Shown: positions 24,755 to 37,145, counted from the stretch's first letter. The stretch: 64,000 nucleotides of DNA from Physcomitrium patens (GCF_000002425.4 NC_037270.1:9162494-9226493), one strand, 5' to 3'. Translations and numbers: made by a program. Notes: generated by a model not told the origin, from the letters alone.

Positions 24755-24763
24755 TTAGGGTTT
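24755..24763 (+). promoter_or_regulatory. Telo-box in the BASS2-like 5' region
   Basis: TTAGGGTTT lies 52 bp before the proposed start codon at 24815, probably within the 5' UTR. Confidence 0.4.
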
Positions 24764-24814
24764 GTTGCTTTGCATGAATCTGTAGTTTCAGGGTTTGTTT
24801 TGAGAGCTGTAGAG

Positions 24815-26089
24815 ATGGAGATGGCGTTGAGGCTGCGATCTGGATTTCCCTCCTGTAGCTCCTCCAAATGTGTACCTTCGAATCGCCGGCGTTTGGAGGT
24901 TTCCGGAGATCAGGGTTTACGGGAGTGGAGCTTTCAGGATGCAGGTGGGTTTGTGGTTTTAGGGAATGGGGGATTGAAAGCATCGGTGATGCAGAATGGG
25001 GATTTGCGGAGGACGTTGAAACATGTCCGGAGAGAAGTGGTGCGCTGTGCGATGCAAGGAGGCATTGAGAGTGAAGGTGGGGAAGGAGAAGGAGAAGGAG
25101 ATGGCAAACCGAGTGAATTGCTAGCGACAAGCATCGAAGCTTTCGGGGAGGCGCTCTCGTCGGGGTTCCCGATATGGGTAGCAGCAGCCTGCGTTGCGGG
25201 GTTGGTGAAGCCCGCTGCGTTTACTTGGATCCAGGGGCAGGTACAAATCATAGGGCTCAGCATCACCATGCTAGGAATGGGCATGACCATGTCGCTGGAT
25301 GATCTCAAGGGCGCCCTCGCAATGCCCAAGGAGCTTGTCGCGGGTGTGCTCCTCCAGTACACCGTGATGCCAACCGCAGGAGCGTTAGTAAGCAGGCTGC
25401 TCAATTTGCCAGCAAATTATGCCGCAGGCCTCATCTTGGTGTCATGCTGTCCTGGTGGCACCGCGAGCAATGTGGTCACGTACCTCGCGCGGGGCAATGT
25501 AGCTCTGTCTGTGCTCATGACGGCGGCCAGTACCTTTTTGGCGGTCATACTGACGCCCATGCTCACGTCGAAATTGGTTGGGCAGTATGTTTCCGTGGAT
25601 GCGGCGTCCCTTTTCTCCTCAACGTTGCAAGTAGTCCTGTTGCCCGTGACAGTGGGTGTTTTATTAGCGCATTTCTTGCCAGGCCTGGTCCGTAGAGTTA
25701 GCCCCTTGGCTCCCTCTGTGGCTGTGGTGACCGTAGCTGCAATCTGCGCGGGAGCCATCTCCCACAGCGCATCTACTATTCGGCAGTCAGGTGGCCAGGT
25801 CCTTATTGCGGTGTTAGCTCTACATGTGGCTGGCTTCTTCTTCGGTTATGTCCTATCACGTGTTCTAGGATTTGAAGAATCTACATCCCGTACAGTGTCC
25901 ATCGAAGTGGGCATGCAGAATTCTGTCCTCGGTGTCGTCCTTGCGAGTAAACACTTTGCGAGTCCGCTAACGGCAGTCCCGTGCGCTGTCTCGAGCGTAT
26001 GTCATTCAATCTTGGGCAGTGCTCTTGCTAGGTTCTGGCGATCTCGTCGTGCGAACCACCAAACCACTGGCAACGCCACTTTATCCTAG
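24815..26089 (+). CDS. BASS2: Plastid sodium-coupled carboxylate (pyruvate) transporter, BASS2-like, intronless
   Basis: An uninterrupted frame encodes about 424 residues. The first 90 or so are Ser/Arg/Gly-rich with few acids, as in a chloroplast transit peptide, followed by a Glu/Gly linker (EGGEGEGEGDG). From about residue 105 the bile-acid:sodium symporter fold runs to the end with some nine hydrophobic segments. Diagnostic parts are GMGMTMSLDDL, LVSCCPGGTASNVVTYLARG, the sodium-site stretch VEGMQN-like SIEVGMQNSVLGVVLA, and PLTAVPCAVSSVCHSILGS. Among plant BASS proteins this C-terminus and total length fit BASS2, which imports pyruvate into plastids with sodium; BASS1 remains possible. 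The frame is open from 24614, but the Met at 24815 (or 24821, MALRL) gives the family length and a normal transit peptide. No intron is needed, which is unusual for this family. Confidence 0.88.
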   Translation: MEMALRLRSGFPSCSSSKCVPSNRRRLEVSGDQGLREWSFQDAGGFVVLGNGGLKASVMQNGDLRRTLKHVRREVVRCAMQGGIESEGGEGEGEGDGKPSELLATSIEAFGEALSSGFPIWVAAACVAGLVKPAAFTWIQGQVQIIGLSITMLGMGMTMSLDDLKGALAMPKELVAGVLLQYTVMPTAGALVSRLLNLPANYAAGLILVSCCPGGTASNVVTYLARGNVALSVLMTAASTFLAVILTPMLTSKLVGQYVSVDAASLFSSTLQVVLLPVTVGVLLAHFLPGLVRRVSPLAPSVAVVTVAAICAGAISHSASTIRQSGGQVLIAVLALHVAGFFFGYVLSRVLGFEESTSRTVSIEVGMQNSVLGVVLASKHFASPLTAVPCAVSSVCHSILGSALARFWRSRRANHQTTGNATLS

Positions 26090-26413
26090 AATACTGGTTT
26101 TCGAATTATTTCCATGTCGTAACTTCAGGCAAGTTTATGGCACCCTAGCGCTTGAGGATCGAAGGGAGTACTCAGTCCATTACATGTAAGGATTCTGAGA
26201 GCATCCCTACCTGCTATAACATTTTTTTTTTCTAGGAATTTGAGTTAATGTTTGTTCCCTCTTGAGTACCGGAGCATTGATAGCTGTGGTTGGGTGTGCG
26301 CAGGATGCTTTACAACCTTTGCTGTTCACTCAATGTGAATGATCAGCCGGCGAGGCAAGTTCTAATGCAAACCATCTATAACACAGAAAGAACACAGTGT
26401 GATTTGTCGTTGG

Positions 26414-26449
<36 letters not shown>

Positions 26450-27298
26450 TTAAAGTTTTATGATTGTCTTACTGCGGCGATTTGGATCAGTGGATCATTT
26501 TTGGACTGTATATCTGGATTTGTTGCTGCACTGATCTACTCTATCATGAATTCCCACATACATTTTTGGGAGCTTATTGCTTATTTTTCAATCGCGTGCG
26601 GTTGATTTCATAGAGATCTTATAAAAGTCCTCAAGCTTACTTAATCCTTAAGCATTATCAGTTTAGTGCATTGACTGTGTTTAATCACCGTTCTTGGCTC
26701 GTTGAACTTGGGTTTGTGCATAGATTTCTTCAATATACTATAAAGCCCACGCAGTGTGCTCAAAAACGAAGGACAGCAATGTTCTGCGATATCTGGCAAT
26801 TTTGAAACGCAGAGCGTTACGAAGGAAACTTGTAGCGCATCTTGATCGAAAGTCCCTTAATAAGCATCACTGAGGATTGAGTATATGAAGATAGTCATAA
26901 TCATGGAGACATGAATAGCGTACACTGGAATGAAACCTCAAATGCGATGTTTCATACACTTGAGACAGAAAAATGTATGGAGACGCTCAACTGGAGAAGT
27001 GCAACCACCAATCTCTATTCAACACAGGTGCATAACCACTGACCGATACTTGTCTCCATTGCGTGGAGTTTGTACCCAGTGCAACTTGGAAAAGGGTTAT
27101 CAGTGACAAAGATTGTAAAAGATTGTAAACCCTATTGCGAAAGATTGTAAATTCAATGCTCCTCAAATAGTTTCAATAACACATCTTGTTAGTCACGTCG
27201 GGGAAATTAGGTACGACGGTGGTGACTTTCAGCGTGAACTTAAACCATGCCTGCGAAGCATATGAATGAATGATGGTCCAAGCTCATATCCATCCATC
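26090..27298. other. BASS2-like 3' flank and intergenic DNA
   Basis: Probable 3' UTR followed by a 31-base poly(A) tract at 26414-26444, then mixed-composition DNA between two convergent genes. No further gene seen. Confidence 0.5.
26414..26444 (+). repeat. Poly(A) tract, 31 bases
   Basis: Lies 325 bp past the stop of the intronless BASS2-like gene. Similar A-runs occur elsewhere in the window, so it is not by itself proof of retroposition. Confidence 0.95.
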
Positions 27299-28695
27299 TC
27301 AGTGCGACTTCTCCAGATGCTCAAACAGAAATTTTCTTTTCTTGCGCGACTTCTGGCTCTCCGGGACCGTGCCCAGCACCGACAATTGCCAGATGGTGGG
27401 ACTCAGCAAAAATTCCCGGATCTTAGTGGGCACACGGGACAATGCTTTCGAGAACCGCTTCGACGCCGACAACGATTGCTGAACGGGGGCCTCTTGGATT
27501 ATCTCACTACCTGATCTTAGGCGGCTGTAATACCAGTCCCAGGGGTTGGATCTCGCCGCGATCTCCAGATTCCTATCCACGTTCCCGTGCATGAGCTCGA
27601 TCGCCCAGAAGCGCACATACACCACCATCAAGATCCCCACCACCGTGATTCCAAGTGAGGTCCTCCACGAGTCCAGAACCGCCCATGCACTCACGATGTA
27701 AGCGACGTAGAACGCCACCAAGCTCAACACCACAGGGACGGATCCCGAGAGGAAGATGGCGCCCCATTCGCCTGCCGTGCCATATACGGGGATGAACGCC
27801 GTCATGAGAACCACCGCCAAAACGGAGGCGTAGAAGGCGAAGGCGTTGAAGAAGAGGAAAACTTTGGGGAGTGAAATATATGACGCTACGGCGATGCCTT
27901 GCCTGCTCTCGTCGATGCCGCGGATAGGGCTTAGGCTCGCCAGGTAGGCCACGTTCGCGATCAGGGTTGCAACCACGCTGATTAGGCTAATGCCATGGAT
28001 GTACACCTCCTCCTTGTTCACCGATTGATCCGATTCTTCCAATTCCGTCACCTGAGTCAAGGAAAACGGACTCAATAAACGTTGTAATCAATGGCCAAAT
28101 CAACATCGCATAACGAGAGCCAAAGATTCTAAAAAAATTAGATTCTGACGCTTGGTGAAGGAGATGGTATTACCTGACTGCTCAAAATGAGTTCGTTTGT
28201 TAGCATTTGGAGCAGGAGCACGAAGCGCAGATTCCTCTTCTGGCAGGGTGTCCTCCAGACGAATCTCCCGACCACTTTTCCCGCAGTCCTCACATCGCAA
28301 TGACGAAACTGCACATTGGATCCCACTTGCCAATTCAGCCGCAACTCCTCCAAGTTCGGGAACCGCACCTGCCCTGGCTGACCTCGCAGGTGAGTCTCCT
28401 CACTCACAATGTGTTGGTCCACCAAAAGGTTGAAATTCTTGTCTAGCTCCTCAGCACTGGCGAACGTAATCCGTGGCCACCCTCTAGCCTCGGGGTAGCA
28501 GACAAGCTTGTTACCTTCCTCCACGACTCGATAGATGTAGCTGACATTCTTGGCTACCACGTTGCTGTAGTAATAACGAACTGTGGGTGGGAGAGGAGGC
28601 TCCGCTGAAAGAGATGATAGCTCGTGAAGATTCAGTGAGACTTCGGTGGGCTTCACTGTGAGCTTGGGATACTGCGAACTTTCAGAGACCTCCAT
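27299..28695 (-). CDS. PGG-domain four-helix membrane protein without ankyrin repeats, two exons
   Basis: Exon 1 (28695-28174) and exon 2 (28051-27299) join in phase 0 across a 122-bp GT-AG intron, giving about 424 residues. The N-terminal 175 are soluble and of no family I recognise (YYYSNVVAKNVSYIYRVVEE, WPRITFASAEELDKNF, LRLNWQVGSNVQF). The C-terminal half starts with EVYIHGISLISVVATLIANV, the entry of the PGG domain, followed by SPIRGID where the family has Pro-Gly-Gly. Four hydrophobic helices (about residues 195-220, 245-272, 280-310 and 318-340) and a basic tail (SQKSRKKRKF) complete it. In plants this domain normally follows ankyrin repeats in ACD6-like membrane proteins; none is seen here. 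Function unknown, probably a membrane-bound signalling or stress protein. Extra upstream exons beyond 28700 cannot be excluded. Confidence 0.7.
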
Positions 28696-28929
28696 GAAAT
28701 CAAATAAGGGCGTAATTCCGTGAGATTCTACCTCAAATTGCTGGGCTATTGTGAGGATTATCCCTCAAGATGTTGAAGGTTATGCGGCTCTTCTGTCTGT
28801 GTTTGAGCTTAACCACCCACTTAAAGACGAGTTCTAGTGCTGTAGCTTTTAGGCCAATTAGCTGGGAAAGAGCAGTATGAGCCGTGTGCAACACAAAGCT
28901 TGAGAAGCGCTGTGGGCAACCGCACACCA

Positions 28930-29145
28930 TGGCTGGAAAGATCACGAAAGATGAGTTAGATTTGAGCAATGACCTTCAAGCGTCTTCTTCAAATCTTCCG
29001 GGGAGACAAGGACAAGTTAACTTGTGGAGCATGAAAAGTGCAGAACAAGCTAGATTGAAGACGTTTCGAACTCTTGAAGGATGAATTTGCGATTCTGGAT
29101 GCCTATCCTAGTGCGGAGCCTCATGTGGCGAAACGATAGATTGTA
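28930..29145 (+). pseudogene. Frameshifted small reading frame, unknown
   Basis: ATG at 28930 in a good context (accATGG) opens MAGKITKDELDLSNDL and continues through LPGRQGQVNLWSMKSAEQ. After LK, one extra base would shift to RFELLKDEFAILDAYPSAEP, which also looks protein-like. Either a single-base lesion broke a small gene or this is chance. Not recognised. Confidence 0.2.
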
Positions 29146-31380
29146 GAAACATTTCGGTACAATTTCTTCTTTTCATGTACCCTAAACTGCGGCACTTACT
29201 CAAGATTGTCCAGAGTATAATATGTGAAGAAACCAGAAGGGGGCATCGACTGATTGTGACAGCTTTGGGATTCCCCTCTTTACAGCGCATGAGCTTGTTC
29301 CTTTTTTATGACGAAATCCACAATTGTTTGCTGCGTCCAGAATCCGGTTACTTAATGATCACTTCGATGTGGCTGTTGTCCTACACACCACTCTAACTCC
29401 ATCACGGAATAGCTCATTACGTTCAGGGATCAATTCAGCATCTGTTCCATGGGTCCCAGTTTAATGAACCCTGAAGCCCAGGAGCCATGATGCTATGTTG
29501 TACGGGGTGCCTGCAGTCCCACTACCAGCGCGAAATCCTCCGAAAAAAGAATAAATAAAAAACTTAGGCGTTTGGTAGTCGATAACATGGTTCTCTAGTA
29601 CTGCTTTCTCCTAATGCCGTCGCACTCTTTGGAGCCTTGGATCGAACCTTGTGGAATTCAGAGATCATCGACCTCCACGTCTGTAAATACCAATTGAAAC
29701 CACCTGTACTAATCTCTACTTAAACTGGCTCTCGCAACTGTTCCGCTCTAGATCCTCGGAAACTATCTCCATATTTATAACACACAGGGAGACAAGAAAT
29801 AGTGGCACACGTCAGAATTCCTTCATTTACATACATTTTAAATAAGTGCTTTAGATTTTCTTAAGCTTCTTTAATGTAAACAGTAGAAGGTGTCTGGACA
29901 CCTAGAAATATTGCATATGCTGCCCCGAAGACGACAATGGCAAGTGTAACGCCATAAATAACGTATGAGCTAATCCCAGGGCTTATAATGCAAATATGTG
30001 ATTCAGGAAAGTCTGGTGATCTATATATGTTAAGATTGCTCAAGGAGACAAGTGGTGACTCTCATTCACAGCATGTACCCCTCTTGGTTTTCATCAAAAA
30101 ACTTAATGTTGTAATCAAAACCATGGTTCCCAATCAACAATGTGGGTAGAAATCTAAACTCAATATTTTTGTTGGCTACATGTCTCATTGTTTTCTTCAA
30201 AAATCATTATAAAAAATGAACCAAAACTAAGATTAACAACTACTTTGATTGAGATTAACATAGCAATTTGATATGAGATTAATTGAGCTATGAGATATAT
30301 GGATTGTTCAACATGCAAGTTTTGAGGTTATATTTGGTTTAGATGTGTTGCGACCTGATCCATTGTTAAGGATTCAGTTATAATGTAATGAATTGTCTTC
30401 AAACTATTATGCATGAATGGATTGAGATCATTGTCAGCATATTATTTATAAAGATAATGAGAACAAATACTTGAAGAATTAGCAAGTGATGTTTTGGTTG
30501 TAGTTGCAAGCATATTCTTCTTCCTTTAAAAGTCTCTCACTTCCCTTTTGACCTCAATGGTGGGTTTTAGTCTAATGAAGTTTTTTACATGCTAGATGTT
30601 GGCATTCTCTGTTATGGTGTGTTAAAATGGAGTACATAAATCAATACAATCCTTAGAGAAAGAATACATGTTTTTCATATATATTTTTTTTTTGTTCAAG
30701 AAGAGACTTGCATGTTGAACATAATGATGATCTTCATTTGAATGAAATATATACTGCCCGCAACTTGATCATCTAGAAGTGCCTCTGAGCATTCAATGTG
30801 ACTCAAGTCAATGGATTCACATGATCCACATAGTTTCTTTGTGATGGCTTTTCATATGAATGCGATGGCTTTTTTAATGTACTTTGCATACATCCTATGC
30901 TATGGATAGCAATCTAAAGTTGATATCTTTTGTTTTGCAGGTTGTGATTAAAGTAAAATATAATATTGATGCTTGCAATGTAAGAGATGAAGGGGATTTT
31001 GCTCCTAGTATTGCTAGGCAAGAGTTTTGTTCATGTCAATTTCAAATTTTTTCACCTTGATGTCTTTCTATATATCCTATTTGTTTTATATTTCTAGCTT
31101 GAAACATTTCAATATGGATCTTGTAGCACATAGTGAAGCAAAGTCCCAACATCAAGCTATGGCTTCATCTGGCATGCAGCTACATCTGGTGCTCACAAAC
31201 TTTTGGAATATTAAGAGGTTCAGCACAAGTGATCCTGAAATATGTGATTTTGAAGTGTACCTATTTTCCTTAGCTAGATTCTCAAGAGTTTTTGGATATT
31301 CACCATGCCGTTGTAAGAACCCATGCTTCAATTATTTGATGAAATCAATTATCTTGTAAATTTTCTTGGAAGGTATTTCA

Positions 31381-31385
<5 letters not shown>

Positions 31386-31421
<36 letters not shown>
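31386..31421. repeat. (TA)n microsatellite
   Basis: About 18 TA units. Confidence 0.95.
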
Positions 31422-31423
<2 letters not shown>

Positions 31424-32927
31424 CATTTCATGTTAGAAATTTTAAAAACCATAATAATAGTTTTTGAAATCCATTATTATAGTATAAATGTTTTACAAAT
31501 TTATAAAAAACTAGTATTTCATTGTATATTTTACTTATTTTTTTTGAAAAAATTATAAAAAATATTTTTTGGTTTTTTATAAATTTGTAAAAAAATTTAA
31601 TTTGAGGAATTCAATGTCAAGTTTTTTTTAATCACAAATGCATTATTTCTATTCACAATGCAGCAGTTATATTGAATATTTGTTTTTTCTAGTATCTAGA
31701 AGAAATAAGATTGCAGGTGAATAAAAAGCCAATAATTTTTATTGATATGCAATTACTACGCAGCTTTGAATTTAACTTTTGTGGTATTGTTGTCTACTAT
31801 ACTCACTTTAACACTGTTGGCTCCATGTAAAACACTGTAAGCTACTTACTACTTTCCATTGTACAACTATTCTTAAGACACATGAAGCATATTGAAGTAG
31901 AGACATCTGCTAGGAGAAGATGAAGCCCAAAAACCACTAGATGCAAAGCTACTACTTCTAGAGTCTCTACAACTCTTTAAGCCTCTTTCACAAGCTCTTT
32001 TATCACAAGGGTTGTGACCTACTCAAACATGTGTTTTCTTTCTCATCTATAATACAACAAGCATAATCTGAAAATTAAAAACTTGATAAAAGACTTGGGT
32101 GCCATGTCAAGAATAATTTGGCTGTATAGATATGGTGGGATTTGGTACATATATTTTGCTTCTGTTTGATTGTGCACTTCAGTTTTGTCAAGGATTGGGA
32201 ATGTGCACATGATCTCACTACAAGTTTTATGAGTTTATAAATGGGTTTTTGGAGATTTGGCACTTGATCCAATGAGGTTGTTAGTATTGTGAGTTATTAA
32301 GGTTGGAGATTACTTGTTCGAGGTGAGTTGGCATTGGGGCTATGTTGACATAGAGGATGATATTGCCAAGCAGATGGTATGAACTAGAATAAAATAAGGC
32401 AAGGAAAAAGAATAGTGTGCAAGGAGGCCTTGGTTTAGAGATGAAACACAAGTAGTAGTTTAACAAGTTGTTATGTTTGTGCAAAAAAAACTTCATATGT
32501 AAATTATTCCACAATTCACTAAAAATTTATGGCAATCATGATATCAAGTTTGTAATTATTTTTTTAGCACAATAAATAGAAAGTTATATAAGAATTATTG
32601 ATTTTGAATCATGTTGAATTTAAATTATTTTTTCTTTTTTCATTATATTTCCAACATAAGATTAGCTTAATTATTATAATATTCTATAATTAAAAAAATC
32701 TTTACAATTGTATTACAAGAAAAAAAATGCAATTTGAATAAATTTTATAAAATGAATTGATATTGATTTATTTTATTTTTATTTTATTTTAATTTTTAAT
32801 TTCAAGATAAATTATTTTAATTACATTAGGTGATTGATAAAATCAAGTAAAATTTTTCAACTATAATAATATCAAAGGATACTATGTTATAAATAAAATC
32901 AAAATCAATACACATTTTTATAAAGAG

Positions 32928-32930
<3 letters not shown>

Positions 32931-32961
<31 letters not shown>
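32931..32961. repeat. (TA)n microsatellite
   Basis: About 15 TA units. Confidence 0.95.
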
Positions 32962-32966
<5 letters not shown>

Positions 32967-33449
32967 TAGATGATAATTTATTCAATTTCTAGCTACCTAT
33001 TATATTTTAAAAATTATTTTATATCATATATTAATTATCATAAAATCAACATTATAAATTTTCTTATTATAATATTAAAATAATTAGTACTGTGTTGATT
33101 AATTGATTTATTAGTGCATTGTCCATTTCTTAAGCTTGCATTTGCTACACCATGACTTTATTTCTCATTTACCTAAATATTTTAAATATAATTTGTCTAT
33201 TTTCCCTTATTGTCTCTAATTACAACAACAATAACACCCAAGATAACATTATGACAAAAGTGGATATAAGTTTATTAATTAACATTTTTTTAGATCATCA
33301 ATAATAAAATTTTATTTATTGACAATATGTGTACAAATAAATAAAGCAGATTGGATTGTTTTACATGTGCAAGGTGAAATGCTTAAGAAGCTGAGTTCTT
33401 AATATTGACAAAATGAACTTGCTGGAAATCCGTGACAACGACACGGGTT

Positions 33450-34650
33450 CAACTTGTTACCACACAAATAAGCTCAAATAATCCCTGAATAGCAGATGGA
33501 AAAAAACAGACATAATCCCCGGGCTTTCCTCAATTGCATCCAGGTACAGTATGAAACAAAGTGGCCTCGTTTTGCATTTTAAGCCCCAGTTGGATTTGCG
33601 AAGTTTTCCCAGGTGATAGCCAACCGAGATTCATCAATTTCTTCTGCGCCTTGCTTGCTGTGTGCAGAAGAGTCAATATGAATCCATCAGAGTCGCCAGC
33701 AGTACGTTACCTGTACAACAAGACTAGCGCGCAAATTAAGCGTTCTTGTATGCTGTGATCTAACTCTCAGATACATTCAACTGCAAATATTTGTACAAAA
33801 GCAGGTTCGGAGGCATTTCACGAGAACACTGTTTGCGGCTTCTCCTTGGAATTTGGAAGAAAGCATCCATATGTTAGTGACAACATGCTGGACAATCTGC
33901 ACAGGATTTTGCTCATGAATTAGCTCCAAAAATCAATCAAAAACAAAACTGACGAAGAATTCAGGATAGTGGGAACGACTTAACGAGGATTTGTGCGAGC
34001 AAATGACAGCTGCTATCCCGCGGTGGGAGGAGCCAACTTTGACCATGGCAGAAGAGTGGCTTCACCAATACCTCGTGCTGCCAAAAACTGAACGCATAGT
34101 TGCTAAAGAGATTGCCTCACCAGCTCCAGATCACGACATGTTCAGGAAGTGGCAGCTGGACGGAATACCCACTTCAATAACATCGAGGAGTACACTTATG
34201 GAACCATAGCAAGATATTTCGGGCGGCAATCCATCGGAACCGACTCCGTGGACTTGCGGCTCCTTGCTCCCAGTCGGAAAGGAACCATCAAACGCATCTT
34301 TAGCAGCGAGATCACTGAGCTTCATTTCAACAGCGGCAACCTTTACACCGGATCGCGTTGGCTTCGAACCTGGTGGTGCCGCAGATCTTCCGCTTCTTCA
34401 ATGCAGGTTCTTTCCACACTCCGGTGCAGCGATCAGTTCTGATGATGGCCCTGAATCCCCATTTTGTGATCCCGTGAGCAAGTAGAGTGCAATCTTCTTC
34501 TCTTCCCAACGGCCTGCAATTTCAAGCTTCGTGAGCTGCGACATGGCGTTCCTCATCACAACGATGAGATAGTAACTGGCCCTGAAGCCGATGCTTTTTT
34601 TCCATCCTGAAACACACACTTGATAATGATTTTCAACTGTATGATTTTTT
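33450..34650. other. GC-rich island, possible decayed gene
   Basis: Gene-like base composition between AT-rich flanks. On the + strand, protein-like pieces lie in different frames: WEEPTLTMAEEWLHQYLVLP in one, and NNIEEYTYGTIARYFGRQS with LLAPSRKGTIKRIFSSEIT in another, switching near 34150. This fits a frameshifted gene remnant, or exons I could not join. No family recognised. Confidence 0.3.
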
Positions 34651-35510
34651 CACGTATTTTTTTTTTTAACAGGAAGATCGATATTTTCATGAAAGAATTT
34701 CTACTTATTTGAAAATACCGAGTTTCTTCAAATTCTACTTATGATTCTGGAAGAGGTTGTGAGTAAGTAATAATGGTATCTATTTTTATAAACGTATCTC
34801 AATTTAAATAATCATATTTCAACTATTTTTATTATTACTGCTTGTTTTTTTGTATTGGATTTTAAAAATATTCATTATTATTAATGTGTGGAATTAAAAA
34901 AGAATAAAGAATATGGTACAGATAAAAGCATTCAAGTGCCATTATTTGTGTTAACACATTGTGTATAGAAGTGCATGCATTCTTATAAGTGCATATTACA
35001 GTTAAATAACTCAAATATCCCATTAACATCCAATATTTTATATTATTTTATATTATTTTTTTGTTTACAAAAATCTCAAAATCCAACTTCAAATTGTACA
35101 CAATAAAGATAGCAATAATATTTGTAGTTATTTGTAAATAAGTTTCGAAATAAAATCAAAATAAACATCTAGCACGGATTATAATTAGAATCCTAACTTA
35201 GACATGATTTGTTTTATGGTTTTATCTTGCTTTCTTTCTCACCAATTTACACAAATAAAATTTTTATAATCAAATTACTTGTATTTATGAAATTCAAGAT
35301 ACAACAATGTGATAAATATTACCCTTGACTATGTAAATAAATAACATAAAGATGGATAAATACAAAAAAGAGAGTATTTAATACTTATAAAAGTTTGAAT
35401 TTTGAATCAATTTTGAAACATTGTTATAATATCTGTATTGGAAAAGAAATTAATGAGTAAATTTTTTGAGTTGTAAAAATTCTTCTTTGAAACAAAAGAA
35501 TCATGTACAT

Positions 35511-35517
<7 letters not shown>

Positions 35518-35544
<27 letters not shown>
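35518..35544 (+). repeat. Poly(A) tract, 27 bases
   Basis: Homopolymer in AT-rich intergenic DNA. Confidence 0.95.
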
Positions 35545-35548
<4 letters not shown>

Positions 35549-36419
35549 TGAAGCAAGAGTAATGGTTGAAAATCAAAACAAGTGTTTGTTTCAAAATGTC
35601 ATAATACAATCAAAAAGTATTCTTACAAAACTTTGTAACTTTACAGAAGAGAGATTATCTATGAGCTCTTAAAACAAGATTTGGGTAATAAAGCCAAATA
35701 AAAACAATAATAATAATAATAATAATTGTGTGCTATGCATTACATAATTGAGTAGATTTTACTTGGTGGTGGTGGTAATAATGATTGTCAAAGGTCCTTT
35801 GTTAAAAGAATTTAAGAAGTATACTATAGAATATTGAAGGATTTGGGATGGAAATGCAAGCCTCTAAACAAACGTTAGCATACCATGTGTAGAATGTGGA
35901 TTGATATGGGGCCAATGAGGAATGTAACTCAATTAAGGAGAGACAAAATATTTCTTCAATGGAAACATCATTGAGAATGAGTTGTAAATTATTTTCAATC
36001 TCCCTGCACTGCTGGTTCTCCTACGTTCTTATTCTTTGTTGTTAGACATTGCATCAATTGCTAAAATCAAATCTAAGCAATAGCCATAATTTGGTAGTTC
36101 ATAATAGCAAAATTAGTTGATTGAATTGGGCAGTTTTGAGGACCCAATTCTACAAGGCTTGCAACTTGCAATTTTTGTTTTAAAAAAACAAAACAAAACA
36201 AGCAACTTACAAACAAACAATTAATTGTCAAAATTTCTTATTTAAGAATACTATGGTTTTAAACAATTTGATAAGTTATAAGTTGGTATTTGTAGGAAAT
36301 ATACATTTTTCAAAGTGGTCAGTATTTATGAGATAATTTATACATTGAAAAAAAAATTGTTATACTTATTTTAATGAATTTAATTAACTTTCATACTAAT
36401 AGCTTATATTTTAAAAATA

Positions 36420-37145
36420 AATTTTGGACAAACTCTAAAATCTAGAATTTAAGACAAAAATTAAATAAGATGTTATAATCATAATTTTTTTGATGTATTT
36501 AAAACTCCTCATTTATTATTTAATACAAGATTTTAAAGATTTAACAAGAAAAACCAGAAGTATATTTTTATTAATCTAAAATGATTAACAATAGATTTTC
36601 AATTTTTTAATATTTAAATATTGATAACCATCTTTTTTTATATTTTAAATAATTAATTTTAATTTTTTTAAATATAAATTCTAAAATTTCTTATATGATT
36701 TGTGAAATTTTGTGTTTTAAAATTTTAAGAGCTCTAATATCTACAAGGCAAAGATTGTATTTTGTATTTAAGAATAATTTATTTTTTATTCTTATTTTAA
36801 TCCTTGTTTAATTTCAAATGTTCTTCTTTTGTAATATTTTTAAACTTTAGAATTGGAAAATCTCAAAGATATCTATTTTTTGATTTTTTTTCAGTCTTTG
36901 ATTGACAAGGTTTTAAATTAGAAAGGTTCTTTTTCTAGAAACTTATTGTTTTTAACTTTTTTTGTTTCAATTGCAATGTTATTTGGTTCTATTTTATAAT
37001 ACTATATTGGCTATTAAATGTTGAAAAAATATAAAAGTAAGCTATTAATTTTCTATAAGATTTTAAATACATCAAAAAAATTATGATTATAACATCTTAT
37101 TTAATTTTTGTCTTAAATTCTAGATTTTAGAGTTTGTCCAAAATT
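36420..37145. mobile_element. Perfect 85-bp inverted repeat around a 556-bp spacer (foldback/MITE-like)
   Basis: The left arm 36420-36504 and the reverse complement of the right arm 37061-37145 are identical over all 85 bases by eye, starting aattttggac and ending gtatttaaaa. The spacer is AT-rich with no open frame. Total length, about 726 bp, suits a non-autonomous inverted-repeat transposon. No clear target duplication is seen next to the arms. A transcript through it would form a long, perfectly paired hairpin. Confidence 0.85.

Larger units (their letters stand above)
29146..33449. other. Intergenic DNA, increasingly AT-rich
   Basis: Gene-like composition persists to about 29800, then the sequence becomes AT-rich. 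An open frame at 31027-31359 (+) carries no recognisable motif. TA microsatellites at 31386-31421 and 32931-32961. Confidence 0.45.

Noticed and set aside
24495..25130. 211-codon minus-strand open frame
   Set aside because: Antisense to the BASS2-like gene and its 5' region; Ser/His/Leu-rich low-complexity composition and no motif.
31027..31359. 110-codon + strand frame
   Set aside because: AT-rich surroundings, no recognisable domain, no supporting splice sites.
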